Shown here piece by piece: positions 35,811 through 45,022 of a stretch of 64,000 nucleotides of DNA (positions are counted from its first letter, which is position 1; every line of letters starts with the position of its first letter). The notes under the pieces are model-generated. The model was not told the origin of the DNA. It searched no databases and worked only from the letters and a program-made list of their open reading frames with translations. The stretch is from Mycolicibacterium grossiae (lineage in GTDB: Bacteria; Actinomycetota; Actinomycetes; Mycobacteriales; Mycobacteriaceae). Position numbers and translations under genes: made by a program. The stretch spans positions 434,001 to 498,000 of the forward strand of contig NZ_CP043474.1 in NCBI RefSeq assembly GCF_008329645.1, given 5' to 3'.

Positions 35811-35892
35811 CGCACCGTGTTTCGTCGGCGCACCGTGTTTCGTCGGCGCACCGTGTTTCGTCGGCGCACCGAGTTTCGTCGGCGCACCGAGT
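35811..35892. repeat. 18-bp tandem repeat carrying start codons
   Basis: CGCACCGTGTTTCGTCGG is perfect at 35811-35828, 35829-35846 and 35847-35864, then has GAG in place of GTG at 35865-35882, with ten bases more at 35883-35892. Each of the first three units brings a GTG start in the same frame, so the exported protein at 35817 has three equivalent starts. Copy change alters the N-terminal FRRRT count. Confidence 0.88.
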
Positions 35893-36380
35893 CCCACTGG
35901 TCCGCCGTGCTGGTCGCCGCCGCCACGGCCCTGCTGACCGGCTCCGCGGTGGTGGTGCTGAACGGCCCCGCCGTCGCGACCGCCGCACCCGACGCCGCGG
36001 CCTGCTCGGACGTCACCGACGGCGCGCTGACGTGGCCGGTGGCCGCCGCAGCGCCGCAGCGCTGCACCGCAGGCCGCTGGCAGCCGGTCACCGATCCGTA
36101 CCCGTTCAGCGACCGCTGGGTGAGCCCCGGCCCGTCGATGGCACTGCGCGGCGGCGCCCGACCGAATCCGGCCATCGAGCCGGGCACGTGGACGGCCACG
36201 CCCCTCGATCCCGCCGCACGGTGCCGCGCCGAACAGGTGTCGGTGACCTACGGCAAGGTCGACGGACCGCCGCGGGTCGACGAGAGCGCTCCCGGCCGCC
36301 CGCTGACGTTCGACGTCATCCCGCGGCTGTTCGAGATCGACATGAGCGGGACGTGCCTGTGGCAGAAGGTCGGCGACTGA
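35817..36380 (+). CDS. Exported hypothetical protein with repeated Arg-rich N-terminus
   Basis: A 187-residue protein, beginning with four FRRRT units coded by the 18-bp repeat, then a hydrophobic signal (SAVLVAAATALLTGSAVVVLNG) and a likely cleavage after AAPDAA. The mature part has Cys pairs (ACSDVT, RCTAGRW, RCRAEQ, TCLWQK) that could form disulphides. No family is recognised. The start may be GTG 35817, 35835 or 35853; the Arg-rich run may strengthen the positive n-region. It lies seven bases after the DUF4185 gene. Confidence 0.75.
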   Translation: MFRRRTVFRRRTVFRRRTEFRRRTESHWSAVLVAAATALLTGSAVVVLNGPAVATAAPDAAACSDVTDGALTWPVAAAAPQRCTAGRWQPVTDPYPFSDRWVSPGPSMALRGGARPNPAIEPGTWTATPLDPAARCRAEQVSVTYGKVDGPPRVDESAPGRPLTFDVIPRLFEIDMSGTCLWQKVGD

Positions 36381-36387
36381 CCGTCGC

Positions 36388-37311
36388 TCAGCGCCGCGCC
36401 ATCGCGCGTTCCAGTTCGGTGGCGATGTCGAGCCACGTCCGCCGCACGATGTCCGACGCCGGGAGCAGATCGACGATGCGCGACGACACCTGGCCCGTGT
36501 TGGCGACGCTCGCCTCCACGTCGCCACCGAAGTACAGCTCGTCGATGCGGCCCAGCAGCGCCGCGTGCTGATCACCGGCGACCACGCGCGCCGCCAGCCC
36601 GGTGTGCAGGACCCGCATCGTCGGGTTCCCGGGCACCTCGAGCAGCACCGTGCCCGCGTCGTCGGCCGCCAGGATCGCCGCCTTGAAGTCTGCATGCACG
36701 GCGGCCTCGACGCTGGCCAGCATCCGCGTGCCCATCTGCACGCCCTCCGCGCCGAGCACCAGAGCGGCTGCGGCCGAACGGGAGTCGCACATGCCACCGG
36801 CGGCGATGATCGGCAGGTCCACGTGGTCGGCGATCAGCGGCAGCAGCACCATGGTCGACGCCCCCTGCGCCGACTTGAAGCCGCCGCCCTCGACGCCCTC
36901 CACCACGAGCGCGTCCACGCCGGCGTCGGCGGCCTTGCGGGCCGCCTTGAGTGAGCCCACGACGTGCACCACCGTCATCCCGGCGTCGTGCAGTCGCCCG
37001 GTGAACAGCGCGGGGTCCCCTGCCGACGTGAACACGTGGCGTACCTCGGCGTCGGCGAGCACGTCGACGATGGACGGGTCACGCTTCCACCCCTGGATCA
37101 TCAGGTTGGCGGCCACCGGCTGATCGGTCAGATCGCGGACCCGGACCAGGTCGGCGCGACCCTCGGGCGTCAGCGTCTCGAGCATCCCCAGACCGCCGGC
37201 TTCCGACACCGCGGCGGCCAGCTCGGCGCGGGCGATGTAGGTCATGGGCGCCTGCACCACGGGGAAGCGCACACCGAGCAGTGTCTGAATCCGATTGGGC
37301 ACGAACGTCAC
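36388..37311 (-). CDS. Nitronate monooxygenase-family flavoprotein
   Basis: A 307-residue TIM-barrel FMN protein of the 2-nitropropane dioxygenase family. The FMN-phosphate loop is IIAAGGMCDSRSAAAALVLGAEGVQMGTRML, and VVQAPMTYIARAELAAAVSEAGGLGML is the N-terminal signature. It may oxidise alkyl nitronates or act as an enoyl-type oxidoreductase. The start at GTG 37311 overlaps the lipoprotein stop (GTGA); GTG 37302 is also possible. It is convergent with the exported protein gene. Confidence 0.85.
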   Translation of the reverse strand: MTFVPNRIQTLLGVRFPVVQAPMTYIARAELAAAVSEAGGLGMLETLTPEGRADLVRVRDLTDQPVAANLMIQGWKRDPSIVDVLADAEVRHVFTSAGDPALFTGRLHDAGMTVVHVVGSLKAARKAADAGVDALVVEGVEGGGFKSAQGASTMVLLPLIADHVDLPIIAAGGMCDSRSAAAALVLGAEGVQMGTRMLASVEAAVHADFKAAILAADDAGTVLLEVPGNPTMRVLHTGLAARVVAGDQHAALLGRIDELYFGGDVEASVANTGQVSSRIVDLLPASDIVRRTWLDIATELERAMARR

Positions 37312-38180
37312 TCCGCGAACGACATGGACGTCGCGGAGCATCCGGTCACGTCCCGGCCGCGCGGGAAGTCGGCCGGGTCGGCGCCGGCGATCGGCGTCCG
37401 CTGGTAGAAGGCGCGGCGTGCGTCGGCCGAGCAGTCGAAGTTGCGATTCAGCACGCGGAACGTCGCGGGCTCGGCGCCGTCGATCACCTCGCCCATCCAG
37501 TACACGTGCCGCGCGTCGGCGGCGAACGAGCCCTCCCGCACCGCGAACGTCGCGCGGTCGACATCGGCGATGCGCCGGGTGAAGTAGAAGGCGCTGCGAT
37601 CGTCGACGGCGTAGGCGCCCTCGAGGACCCGGAAGGTGGCCGGGTCGGCACCGTCGATCGGTTCGCCGTTGACGTGCACCGTGCGGGCGTCCTTGGTGAA
37701 CAGGTAGTGGTCCTCGACGGAGATGATCGCGAAGTTCCGGGGATCGTCGGACAGCACCCGGCCGTCGCTCCAGTAGACCGCTCCGCCGTCCCTGCTCAGG
37801 TCACCGTCGAGGAGTTCGAAGTGCGCGGGGTCGTCGCTGAGCACCTCGCCCCAGCGGTAGACGTGCCGGGCGTCCTTGGCGTACGGCGGGCGGTCGAGGA
37901 CCTCGAACGTGCCGGGGTCGGCGTCGGCGATCTGCTTGCCATCGACGTAGACGCGCGCCCCGTCACGGGCGTAGCCGCGGTCGAGCGGATCGAACGAGCC
38001 GGGGTCGGCGCCCTCGATTTCGACGGCCTTGCCGGGAAAGGCGTTGAGATAGTACACCTTGTCGCCCCGCACGTGGTAGCCGGCGTCCTCGAACATCGAA
38101 TTCGGCGGGTCGTCGCGACTGCAGGCGGGCAGGACCAGCAGTGCCGCCAGGCACAGCCCCGCGATCACCCGTCCCCGCAT
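37308..38180 (-). CDS. DKNYY-family lipoprotein
   Basis: A 290-residue lipoprotein: signal with lipobox LVLPACS, then about six copies of a 40-residue DKNYY repeat (such as GYARDGARVYVDGKQIADADPGTFEVL) likely to form a beta-propeller-like or solenoid surface. It is anchored to the outer face of the membrane. TACGGT (complement of 38187-38192) is at -12 to -7 of the ATG, so the mRNA is probably leaderless. Function unknown. Confidence 0.88.
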   Translation of the reverse strand: MRGRVIAGLCLAALLVLPACSRDDPPNSMFEDAGYHVRGDKVYYLNAFPGKAVEIEGADPGSFDPLDRGYARDGARVYVDGKQIADADPGTFEVLDRPPYAKDARHVYRWGEVLSDDPAHFELLDGDLSRDGGAVYWSDGRVLSDDPRNFAIISVEDHYLFTKDARTVHVNGEPIDGADPATFRVLEGAYAVDDRSAFYFTRRIADVDRATFAVREGSFAADARHVYWMGEVIDGAEPATFRVLNRNFDCSADARRAFYQRTPIAGADPADFPRGRDVTGCSATSMSFAE

Positions 38181-38220
38181 GTCACAACCGTAGCGGTCGC
38201 GACGGACGGGCGGATCGGTC

Positions 38221-38487
38221 TCAGCGACGCAGCATGCTGGGGAACGGCAGGGCGGCCTCGGCGGCCTCGATCCGGCGGCCGTCCACCACGAAGCACAGCA
38301 GGCTGGCGCTGAAGCTCAGCAGCGCGGCGACCATCGCGAGCGTCGCAAAGCCGACCGAGCCCATGCCGAAGGCGGCGATTCCCATCACGAACGCGATCAC
38401 CGCGCCGAACATCAGCAGCAGACCGGTGGAGGACATGAACTCGCTCACCGGGCCGTCGGTCACGTCGGCGTCGCCGGGCTTCCTCAC
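38221..38487 (-). CDS. Small membrane protein, 88 aa
   Basis: Two membrane helices: GLLLMFGAVIAFVMGIAAFGMG and ATLAMVAALLSFSASLLCFVV, with a basic loop end (DGRRIEAAEAALPFPSMLRR). The start is GTG 38487 (ribosome-like GAGAGG upstream); ATG 38436 is the alternative. No family is recognised. It lies 40 bases upstream of the lipoprotein gene, in the same direction, but the lipoprotein has its own promoter. Confidence 0.6.
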   Translation of the reverse strand: MRKPGDADVTDGPVSEFMSSTGLLLMFGAVIAFVMGIAAFGMGSVGFATLAMVAALLSFSASLLCFVVDGRRIEAAEAALPFPSMLRR

Positions 38488-38585
38488 AGTGTCGGTCCTC
38501 TCGCTCGTTGGGGCGAGAGCTTGATACCCATGGCCCGAAAGCGCGAAACGCGCTTTCGGCAAACTCGAGCCGACGACTCGGCCGA

Positions 38586-39593
38586 CTACATGGGGAGGCG
38601 ACGGTTGATGACCACCGCCGAGACGGCGGCCACGGCCAGCACCAGGGCCCCCAGGCGCAGCCACCCGCTGCTGGCGTCGCCGCGCACCGTCTCGTAGCCG
38701 ATCTGGTCCTGCAGCGAGCGGTACACCTGGTTGAGTTCGGCGAGGTCCTCGGCACGGTAGAAGGTGCCGCCGGACAGGTTGGCGACCTCCTTCATCGTGG
38801 AGTCGTCCACCGGCACGTCGACCGACGAGCCGTCGACCTCGACCTTGCCGTCGGGCGTGCCGAACGCGATGGTGCTGATCGGGATGCCCTGGTCCTTCGC
38901 TGCCCGCGCCGCGGTGAAGGCGCCGCGCGGGTTGTTCGGGTTGTTCGGGGTGGTCTCCTTGCCGTCGGAGAACAGCACGATGCGCGCCGGCGGCGGCCCC
39001 TCACCGCCGCCGATCACCGCGCCGACGGTGGAGATCGCCTGCAGCGCGGCGAAGATCGCCTCGCCGGTCGCGGTGCGCTCGGCCACCTGCATCTTGTCGA
39101 TCGCGACCTTGGTGGCGTCGTGGTTGGTGGTCGGCGAACTCAGCATCGTGGGGTTGGCGGCGTAGGAGATGAGCCCGAGGTTGACGCCGGGGGTCAGTTC
39201 GTCGGCGAACTGCTTGGCGGCGGTCTGCGCCGCCTGCATGCGCGTGGGCGGCACGTCCTTGGCGTTCATCGACGTGGAGACGTCCATCACCAGCATCACG
39301 ACGGCACGGTTGCGCGGGATCTTGCGATCCAGCGACGGGCCGGCCATCGCGACGGTGAAGAGCACCAGGGCCACCGCGACCAGCGCCGGCGGGAGGTGGC
39401 GCCACCGGCTCTGCGGTTTCGGCGCGACGCTGCCCATCATCGAGCTGTCGGCGAAGCGCGCCAGGCGCCGCGCGCGGCTGCGCTGGATCGCGAAGTACAG
39501 CACCACCAGTCCTGCGACGACCACGAGGAACAGGAAGAACCACACGTGCGCGAAGCCCGACAGCGGCAACTCGCCCAACACGGGCAGATTCAC
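38586..39593 (-). CDS. VWA-domain membrane protein (Rv1481-like)
   Basis: A 335-residue BatA-type protein, the same length I recall for Rv1481. Membrane helices lie at about residues 13-35 and 68-85, then a von Willebrand A domain whose metal site DVSTS starts at residue 104, and a final helix at about 314-330. It is likely a membrane scaffold for an envelope or stress complex. It usually sits next to MoxR-type ATPase genes; here no MoxR gene is adjacent. Confidence 0.87.
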   Translation of the reverse strand: MNLPVLGELPLSGFAHVWFFLFLVVVAGLVVLYFAIQRSRARRLARFADSSMMGSVAPKPQSRWRHLPPALVAVALVLFTVAMAGPSLDRKIPRNRAVVMLVMDVSTSMNAKDVPPTRMQAAQTAAKQFADELTPGVNLGLISYAANPTMLSSPTTNHDATKVAIDKMQVAERTATGEAIFAALQAISTVGAVIGGGEGPPPARIVLFSDGKETTPNNPNNPRGAFTAARAAKDQGIPISTIAFGTPDGKVEVDGSSVDVPVDDSTMKEVANLSGGTFYRAEDLAELNQVYRSLQDQIGYETVRGDASSGWLRLGALVLAVAAVSAVVINRRLPM

Positions 39594-39729
39594 GGGCGCT
39601 TCCCTTCGACTGATTCACGCGGACCCCAGACCGAGAGTACAAAGCCGCCGCATCCGACCCGAGCCCGTGCGAGCGGCACCGACGCTGTGCACCCGCTCAG
39701 GTCCGCCCGCCACCGTCGGACCGCGCACA

Positions 39730-39735
39730 TACACT
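39730..39735 (+). promoter_or_regulatory. -10 element for leaderless xdhC-like mRNA
   Basis: TACACT fits TANNNT and lies exactly at -12 to -7 of the GTG at 39742, which has no ribosome site. This predicts a leaderless mRNA. Confidence 0.42.
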
Positions 39736-39741
39736 CACGCT

Positions 39742-40884
39742 GTGCGTGACGTGTTGGACGACCTGCTCGCGGTCTGGCGGACCGGTCAGACCGCAGGGCT
39801 CGCGACCGTGGTGCGCACCATCCGCTCCGCGCCGCGGGCGCCCGGAGCGGCCATGATGGTCGCGCCCGACGCCACGGTCGCCGGCTCGGTTTCCGGCGGC
39901 TGCGTGGAGGGGGCGGTCTACGAGCTGGCCGGCGCGGTCGTCGAGGCGGGACGCCCGGAGCTGCAGCGCTACGGCATCACCGACGACGACGCCTTCGCCG
40001 TCGGCCTCACGTGCGGCGGCATCATCGACGTCTTCGTCGAACCCGTGTCGCGCAACACCTTTCCGCAACTCGAGGCCGTCGCCGACGACATCGCGGCGCA
40101 CCGGCCGGTGGCGGTCGCGACGGTCATCGCGCACCCCGACGCCGGGTGGGTGGGCCGCCGGCTGGTGCTCGGCGCCGACTCCGCCGAGGGCTCGCTCGGG
40201 TCCGACCGCGCCGATGCGGCGGTGGCCGACGACGCGCGCGGCCTGCTGGCGGCGGGACGCACCGACGTCCTCACCTACGGGCCCGACGGCGAGCGGCAGG
40301 GCGAGGGCATGGAGGTGTTCGTCGCCAGCCATGCGCCGCGACCACGGATGTTGGTGTTCGGTGCGATCGACTTCGCCGCCGCGCTCACGCGGCAGGCCGC
40401 ACTGCTGGGCTACCGCATCACCGTCTGCGACGCCCGCGCGGTCTTCGCGACGCCGGCGCGCTTCCCCGCCGCCGACGAGGTGGTCGTCGACTGGCCGCAC
40501 CGCTATCTGGCCGCCCAGGCCGCGGCCGGCGAACTCGACCACCGCACCGCGATCTGCGTCCTCACCCACGATCCCAAGTTCGACGTCCCGGTCCTCGAGG
40601 TGGCGCTGCGACTCGACGTCGGCTACGTGGGCGCCATGGGGTCCCGGCCCACCCACGACGACCGCCTCGCCCGGCTGCGCGAGGCCGGGCTCTCCGACGC
40701 CGAGCTGAATCGGTTGTCCAGCCCGATCGGGCTGGACCTCGGCGCCCGCACGCCGGAGGAGACCGCGGTCTCGATCATCGGCGAGATCATCGCCCGGCGC
40801 TGGCACGGTACCGGCCAACCGCTGGCCGACGTCGCCGGCCGCATCCACCACGACGGCCGACTGAGTGCCGATCACCAGCGGTAA
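39742..40884 (+). CDS. XdhC/CoxI-family maturation factor
   Basis: A 380-residue protein. The N-terminal XdhC domain has AGSVSGGCVEGAVYEL; the C-terminal Rossmann-like domain has LVFGAIDFAAALTRQA and the family end GYVGAMGSRPTHDDRLARL. XdhC-type proteins bind molybdenum cofactor and insert the terminal sulphur into molybdenum hydroxylases. Its place 103 bases upstream of the CoxL-like gene supports a role in maturing that enzyme. The start is GTG 39742. Confidence 0.88.
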   Translation: MRDVLDDLLAVWRTGQTAGLATVVRTIRSAPRAPGAAMMVAPDATVAGSVSGGCVEGAVYELAGAVVEAGRPELQRYGITDDDAFAVGLTCGGIIDVFVEPVSRNTFPQLEAVADDIAAHRPVAVATVIAHPDAGWVGRRLVLGADSAEGSLGSDRADAAVADDARGLLAAGRTDVLTYGPDGERQGEGMEVFVASHAPRPRMLVFGAIDFAAALTRQAALLGYRITVCDARAVFATPARFPAADEVVVDWPHRYLAAQAAAGELDHRTAICVLTHDPKFDVPVLEVALRLDVGYVGAMGSRPTHDDRLARLREAGLSDAELNRLSSPIGLDLGARTPEETAVSIIGEIIARRWHGTGQPLADVAGRIHHDGRLSADHQR

Positions 40885-40987
40885 CGCCACTCTCTCTTTT
40901 TGCTACTTGGCTTCTCTTGTACGATAACGATGCTGTCAGCCATTGTGATGCGTACCACTCAGCCGCAGAAGTGAACAGGGGGCCGCC

Positions 40988-43372
40988 GTGACGACGACCG
41001 AACGGGACGCCGCCGAGGAGACGGTCGCCACCCGCTACGCCGGCACCCGCGTGCCGCGCGTCGAGGACGCCCGACTGCTCACCGGCAAGGGCACGTTCGT
41101 CGACGACGTGCAACGTCCCGGAATGCTGCACGCGTGCTTCGTGCGCAGTCCCTTCGCCCACGCGACCATCGGGAGCATCGACGCGACGGCAGCCCTCGCG
41201 TTGCCCGGCGTGCGTGCGGTGTTCACGGCGGCCGACCTCAACGGCGACGTCGTCGAGGCCTGGCACGCGGTGGCCGGCAAGGACGTCCCCGACACCCCGC
41301 GGCCGCCACTGGCCGAGGGCGAGGTGAAGTTCGTCGGCGACCCCGTCGCCCTCGTCGTGGCCGAGAACCGTTACGTGGCCGAGGACGCCGCCGACCTCGT
41401 CGACGTCGACTACGAGCCCCTCCCCGCCGTCGCCGACTTCCGCCGCGCGGTGGGCGGCGCCGAGTCGGGCGCCCCAGTCGTGCACGACGCCTACCCCGAC
41501 AACGTCGCCGGCGGCATGGGCGGCATGCCGCCGGACGAGGAGCTGTTCGCCACCGCACCGCACGTCGTCAGCGAGCGCATCTACCAGCAGATGTACGTCC
41601 CGGTACCGATGGAGACCCGCGGCATGGTGGCCGAATGGGTCTCGGCCACCGGAGAACTCACCATTTGGGCGTCCACGCAGACGCCTCACGAACTGCGCGC
41701 GTTCGCCGCGAGACTGCTCGGCATCCCCGCGCAGGGCGTGCGCGTCATCATGCGCGACACCGGCGGCGGCTTCGGCCAGAAGGTCGTGCCGATGCGCGAG
41801 GACATGTGCATCCTGCTCGCCGCCCGCAGGCTGCCGTCCGCGGCGTCGGACGCGCGATCGGGCGTGGCGCTCAAGTGGATCGAGGACCGCCGGGAGAACT
41901 TGATGTCGGCCGGTCAGTCCCGGCACGTCGACGGCACCGTGCGGATGGCCCTCGACGACGACGGCAGGATCCTCGCCGCCGACATCGACTTCCTTCAGGA
42001 CGTCGGCTCCTACCCCACCCCGTATCCGGTGCTCACCACCGCCGCCATCGGCATGTTCTTCCCCGGCCCCTACCGGGTGCCGAAGGCCAGCTTCAACTAC
42101 AAGACGGTGTTCTCCAACACCCCGGGCCTGCACGCCTACCGCGGCCCGTGGCAGTACGAGACGCTGAGCCGGGAGATCCTCCTCGATTGCGCCGCACGCA
42201 AGATCGGCATGGACCCGGTGGAGCTGCGCCGCATCAACATCCTGCGCGGCGACGAGATGCCGTACTTCAACCCCAACGGCATGCCGTACGACAACTGCGC
42301 GCCGGCCGACACGTTCGAGCAGGCGGTGAAGATCCTCGACCACGAGGGCTTCCGCAAGGAGCAGGCCGAGGCGCTCGCGCAGGGCCGCTACCTCGGGCTC
42401 GGATTCTCCGCCTACATCGAGCCCACCGGCGCCGCCACCGGTCACCTCGCGACCGAGGGCGCCACCGTGCGGATGGAGTCGACCGGCAAGATCAACGTCT
42501 ACGTCAACGGCGGGTCGGCGGGCAACAGCATCGAGACCACCGTCGTGCAGCTCACCGCCGACGCAGTGGGCGCCGCCATCGCCGACGTCGCCAGCATCCA
42601 GGGCGACACCGCCGTCACCCCCTACGGTGCGGGCACGCAGGGCAGCCGCAGCGGACCCATGACGGCGGGCGCCGTGCACGAGGCCGGCAGCATCCTGCGC
42701 GGCCAGATCGTCGCGATCGCCGCACAGATGCTGGGAGTCCAGGCGGACGAGATCGTCCTCGCCGACTCGCGGGCCAGTGTGCGCAGCGATCCGGACCGCA
42801 GCGTCGGCTTCGCCGACATCGCCTACCGCTCCTACTACGACCCCGCGCAACTCGGTGGGGTCGCCGCGACGCTGGAGGCCACCGCCCGGTTCACCTCGCA
42901 GGCGATGATCCACTGGGCCAACGCCACCCACGTCTGCACGTGCGAGGTCGACATCGAGACGGGACACGTGACGCTCACCCGCTACATCGTCAGCGAGGAC
43001 GTCGGCCCGATGATCAACCCGAACGTGGTCGAGGGCCAAGTCGCCGGCGGCACCGTGCAGGGCATCGGCGGAGCGCTGCTGGAGAAGCTGGCCTACGACG
43101 AGGCGGGCAACCCGATCGCCTCGACGTTCGTCGACTACCTGCTGCCCACCGCCACCGAGGTGCCGCCCATCGAGTTCGGGCACGTCGAGATCCCCGGCCC
43201 CGGTGTGGGCGGCTACAAGGGTGCGGGCGAGGGCGGCGCGATCGGTTCGCCGCCCGCGGTCGTCAACGCGATCAACGACGCGCTGGCCCCTCTCGGCGTC
43301 ACGCTGACCGAACTGCCGGCCACACCGGCCACCATCGTCGACCTCATCGAACGCGCGCGGAAGGACCACTGA
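40988..43372 (+). CDS. CoxL-like molybdenum hydroxylase large subunit
   Basis: A 794-residue subunit that binds the molybdopterin-cytosine cofactor. The cofactor motif GGGFGQKV and the C-terminal GAGEGGAIGSPPAVVNAI are present. The active-site loop reads AYRGPWQYE, unlike AYRCSFR of true carbon monoxide dehydrogenase (form I) and unlike AYRGAGR of form II, so CO oxidation should not be assumed; a purine, aldehyde or N-heterocycle is possible. It heads CoxL-CoxG-CoxM-CoxS, all overlapping or adjacent. Confidence 0.85.
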   Translation: MTTTERDAAEETVATRYAGTRVPRVEDARLLTGKGTFVDDVQRPGMLHACFVRSPFAHATIGSIDATAALALPGVRAVFTAADLNGDVVEAWHAVAGKDVPDTPRPPLAEGEVKFVGDPVALVVAENRYVAEDAADLVDVDYEPLPAVADFRRAVGGAESGAPVVHDAYPDNVAGGMGGMPPDEELFATAPHVVSERIYQQMYVPVPMETRGMVAEWVSATGELTIWASTQTPHELRAFAARLLGIPAQGVRVIMRDTGGGFGQKVVPMREDMCILLAARRLPSAASDARSGVALKWIEDRRENLMSAGQSRHVDGTVRMALDDDGRILAADIDFLQDVGSYPTPYPVLTTAAIGMFFPGPYRVPKASFNYKTVFSNTPGLHAYRGPWQYETLSREILLDCAARKIGMDPVELRRINILRGDEMPYFNPNGMPYDNCAPADTFEQAVKILDHEGFRKEQAEALAQGRYLGLGFSAYIEPTGAATGHLATEGATVRMESTGKINVYVNGGSAGNSIETTVVQLTADAVGAAIADVASIQGDTAVTPYGAGTQGSRSGPMTAGAVHEAGSILRGQIVAIAAQMLGVQADEIVLADSRASVRSDPDRSVGFADIAYRSYYDPAQLGGVAATLEATARFTSQAMIHWANATHVCTCEVDIETGHVTLTRYIVSEDVGPMINPNVVEGQVAGGTVQGIGGALLEKLAYDEAGNPIASTFVDYLLPTATEVPPIEFGHVEIPGPGVGGYKGAGEGGAIGSPPAVVNAINDALAPLGVTLTELPATPATIVDLIERARKDH

Positions 43373-43373
43373 G

Positions 43374-44102
43374 GTGGAACTGAACAACGAATTCCGGGTG
43401 GCGGTCCCCGCCGCCGAGGTCTGGGACGTCTTCACCGACGTGCAGCGCGTCGCACCGTGCCTGCCCGGCGCCACGCTGCTGTCCGTCGACGGCGACGAGT
43501 TCACCGGCGCCGTCAAGGTCAAGGTGGGCCCGATCACGGTGTCCTACAAGGGTGTTGCCTCGTACAAGGAGAAGGACACCGACGCCCGACGTCTGGTGCT
43601 GCGCGCCGAGGGCAAGGAGACCCGCGGCAACGGCACCGCCGCGGCCACCGTGACCGCGCAGCTCACCGAGGACGGCCCCCGCGGCACGCACGTCGCCATC
43701 TCCACCGACCTCGCGATCTCCGGCAAGGCCGCACAGTTCGGCCGCGGCGTCCTCGCCGACGTGTCGAGCAACCTCATCGCCCAGTTCGCTCGCAGCCTCG
43801 AGGCCGAGCTGCTGGGCGGCGGTTCCCCGGACTCCGCCGCGGCGTCCGGCGTCACGGCAGCACCCACCACGGCGGCGCCCACCACGGAAAGGCTCACGGC
43901 GGCAGCGCAACCCGCCGACTCCGTCGACCTGCTCAAGGTGGTCGCCCTGCCGCTGGCCAAGCGCGCCGCCCCCGTCGCTGCCGGCCTCGCCGCGGGCGTC
44001 GCCGTCGGCATCCTGTTCGGCCGCCGCCGGCGGACCCCGACGCACCCCGCGGCGATCACGGCCGACGACCTGCTCGCCGCGCTGTCGAAGCTGGTGTCGT
44101 GA
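43374..44102 (+). CDS. CoxG-like SRPBCC protein with membrane anchor
   Basis: A 242-residue protein: SRPBCC (START-like) domain in residues 1-145 (FTDVQRVAPCLPGATLL is the CoxG signature), then an alanine/threonine linker (about 160-185) and a single C-terminal helix AAPVAAGLAAGVAVGILFG followed by RRRR. CoxG tethers carbon monoxide dehydrogenase-type enzymes to the membrane so that they can pass electrons to the quinone pool. The start is GTG 43374, one base after CoxL. Confidence 0.88.
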   Translation: MELNNEFRVAVPAAEVWDVFTDVQRVAPCLPGATLLSVDGDEFTGAVKVKVGPITVSYKGVASYKEKDTDARRLVLRAEGKETRGNGTAAATVTAQLTEDGPRGTHVAISTDLAISGKAAQFGRGVLADVSSNLIAQFARSLEAELLGGGSPDSAAASGVTAAPTTAAPTTERLTAAAQPADSVDLLKVVALPLAKRAAPVAAGLAAGVAVGILFGRRRRTPTHPAAITADDLLAALSKLVS

Positions 44103-45022
44103 AGGCCGCGCCGTTCGCCTACCACCGACCGGACTCCGTCGAAGAGGCGGTCGGGTTGCTCGCCGAGTACGGCGACGAGGCGAAGATCCTCGCGGGCGGG
44201 CAGAGCTTGGTCCCGATGCTCGCCATGCGGCTCACCCACTTCGACAACCTGGTCGACGTCTCCCGGGTCACCGAACTGTGCGGCATCGACCTCGTCGACG
44301 ACGACGTCGTGATCGGCGCGGCCACCCCGCATGCCCTCGTCGGCATGGACGACGAGGTGGCCGAGTCGGTTCCGCTGCTGACGCTCGCGACCCCGCACAT
44401 CGGCCACTTCCAGATCCGCACCCGCGGCACCCTGGGCGGCGCGGTGGCCCACGCCGACCCGGCCGCGGAGTACGCCGCAGCCGCGCTCGCGCTCGACGCC
44501 ACCATCGAGGCCACGTCGCGGCGCGGTGACCGCCAGATCCCCGCCGGGGAGTTCTTCACGGGCCTGTGGGAGAACGCGCTGGAGCCCGACGAGATGCTGC
44601 GCGCCGTGCGCTTTCCGGTATGGCCGGGTCGCACGGGATACGCGGTCCGCGAATTCGCCCGACGCCACGGCGACTTCGCGATCGCCGGCGCCACGGTGGC
44701 CGTCGCCCTCGACGACGACGACCGGGTGACGCGCTGCGGGATCGGCCTGCTCGGTCTCGGCTCGACACCGCTGCGCGCCACCGCGGCCGAGGACGCCGTC
44801 ACCGGACGTGGTCTCGCCGAACTGTCGGCCGAGGACATCGGCGCGCTGGCCATGTCCGGGCTCACCGACGTCCCGTCCGACCTGCAGGGGTCGGCGTCCT
44901 ACCGGACCCGCGTCGGGGCCGCGATGGTCGCGCGGGCCTGGAACGAAGCGACGGGCCAGGCCGGCACCGACCGGCCCGGCGTCCTGACCGGAACCGCGAA
45001 GACGGAGGCGTCCCATGCATGA
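44099..45022 (+). CDS. CoxM-like FAD-binding medium subunit
   Basis: A 307-residue FAD-binding PCMH-type protein. The FAD motif AKILAGGQSLVPMLAMR and the second loop TRGTLGGAVAHADPAAE are present. It transfers electrons from the molybdenum and iron-sulphur centres to FAD. The start at GTG 44099 overlaps the CoxG stop (GTGA). Confidence 0.92.
   Translation: MKAAPFAYHRPDSVEEAVGLLAEYGDEAKILAGGQSLVPMLAMRLTHFDNLVDVSRVTELCGIDLVDDDVVIGAATPHALVGMDDEVAESVPLLTLATPHIGHFQIRTRGTLGGAVAHADPAAEYAAAALALDATIEATSRRGDRQIPAGEFFTGLWENALEPDEMLRAVRFPVWPGRTGYAVREFARRHGDFAIAGATVAVALDDDDRVTRCGIGLLGLGSTPLRATAAEDAVTGRGLAELSAEDIGALAMSGLTDVPSDLQGSASYRTRVGAAMVARAWNEATGQAGTDRPGVLTGTAKTEASHA

Noticed and set aside
39594..39741. 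Small gene between the VWA gene and xdhC
   Set aside because: No frame with start, ribosome site and coding bias; only the -10 of xdhC is seen.
40787..43537. A 916-codon minus-strand frame across CoxL
   Set aside because: It is the antisense shadow of the CoxL-like gene, with low-complexity composition and no domain.
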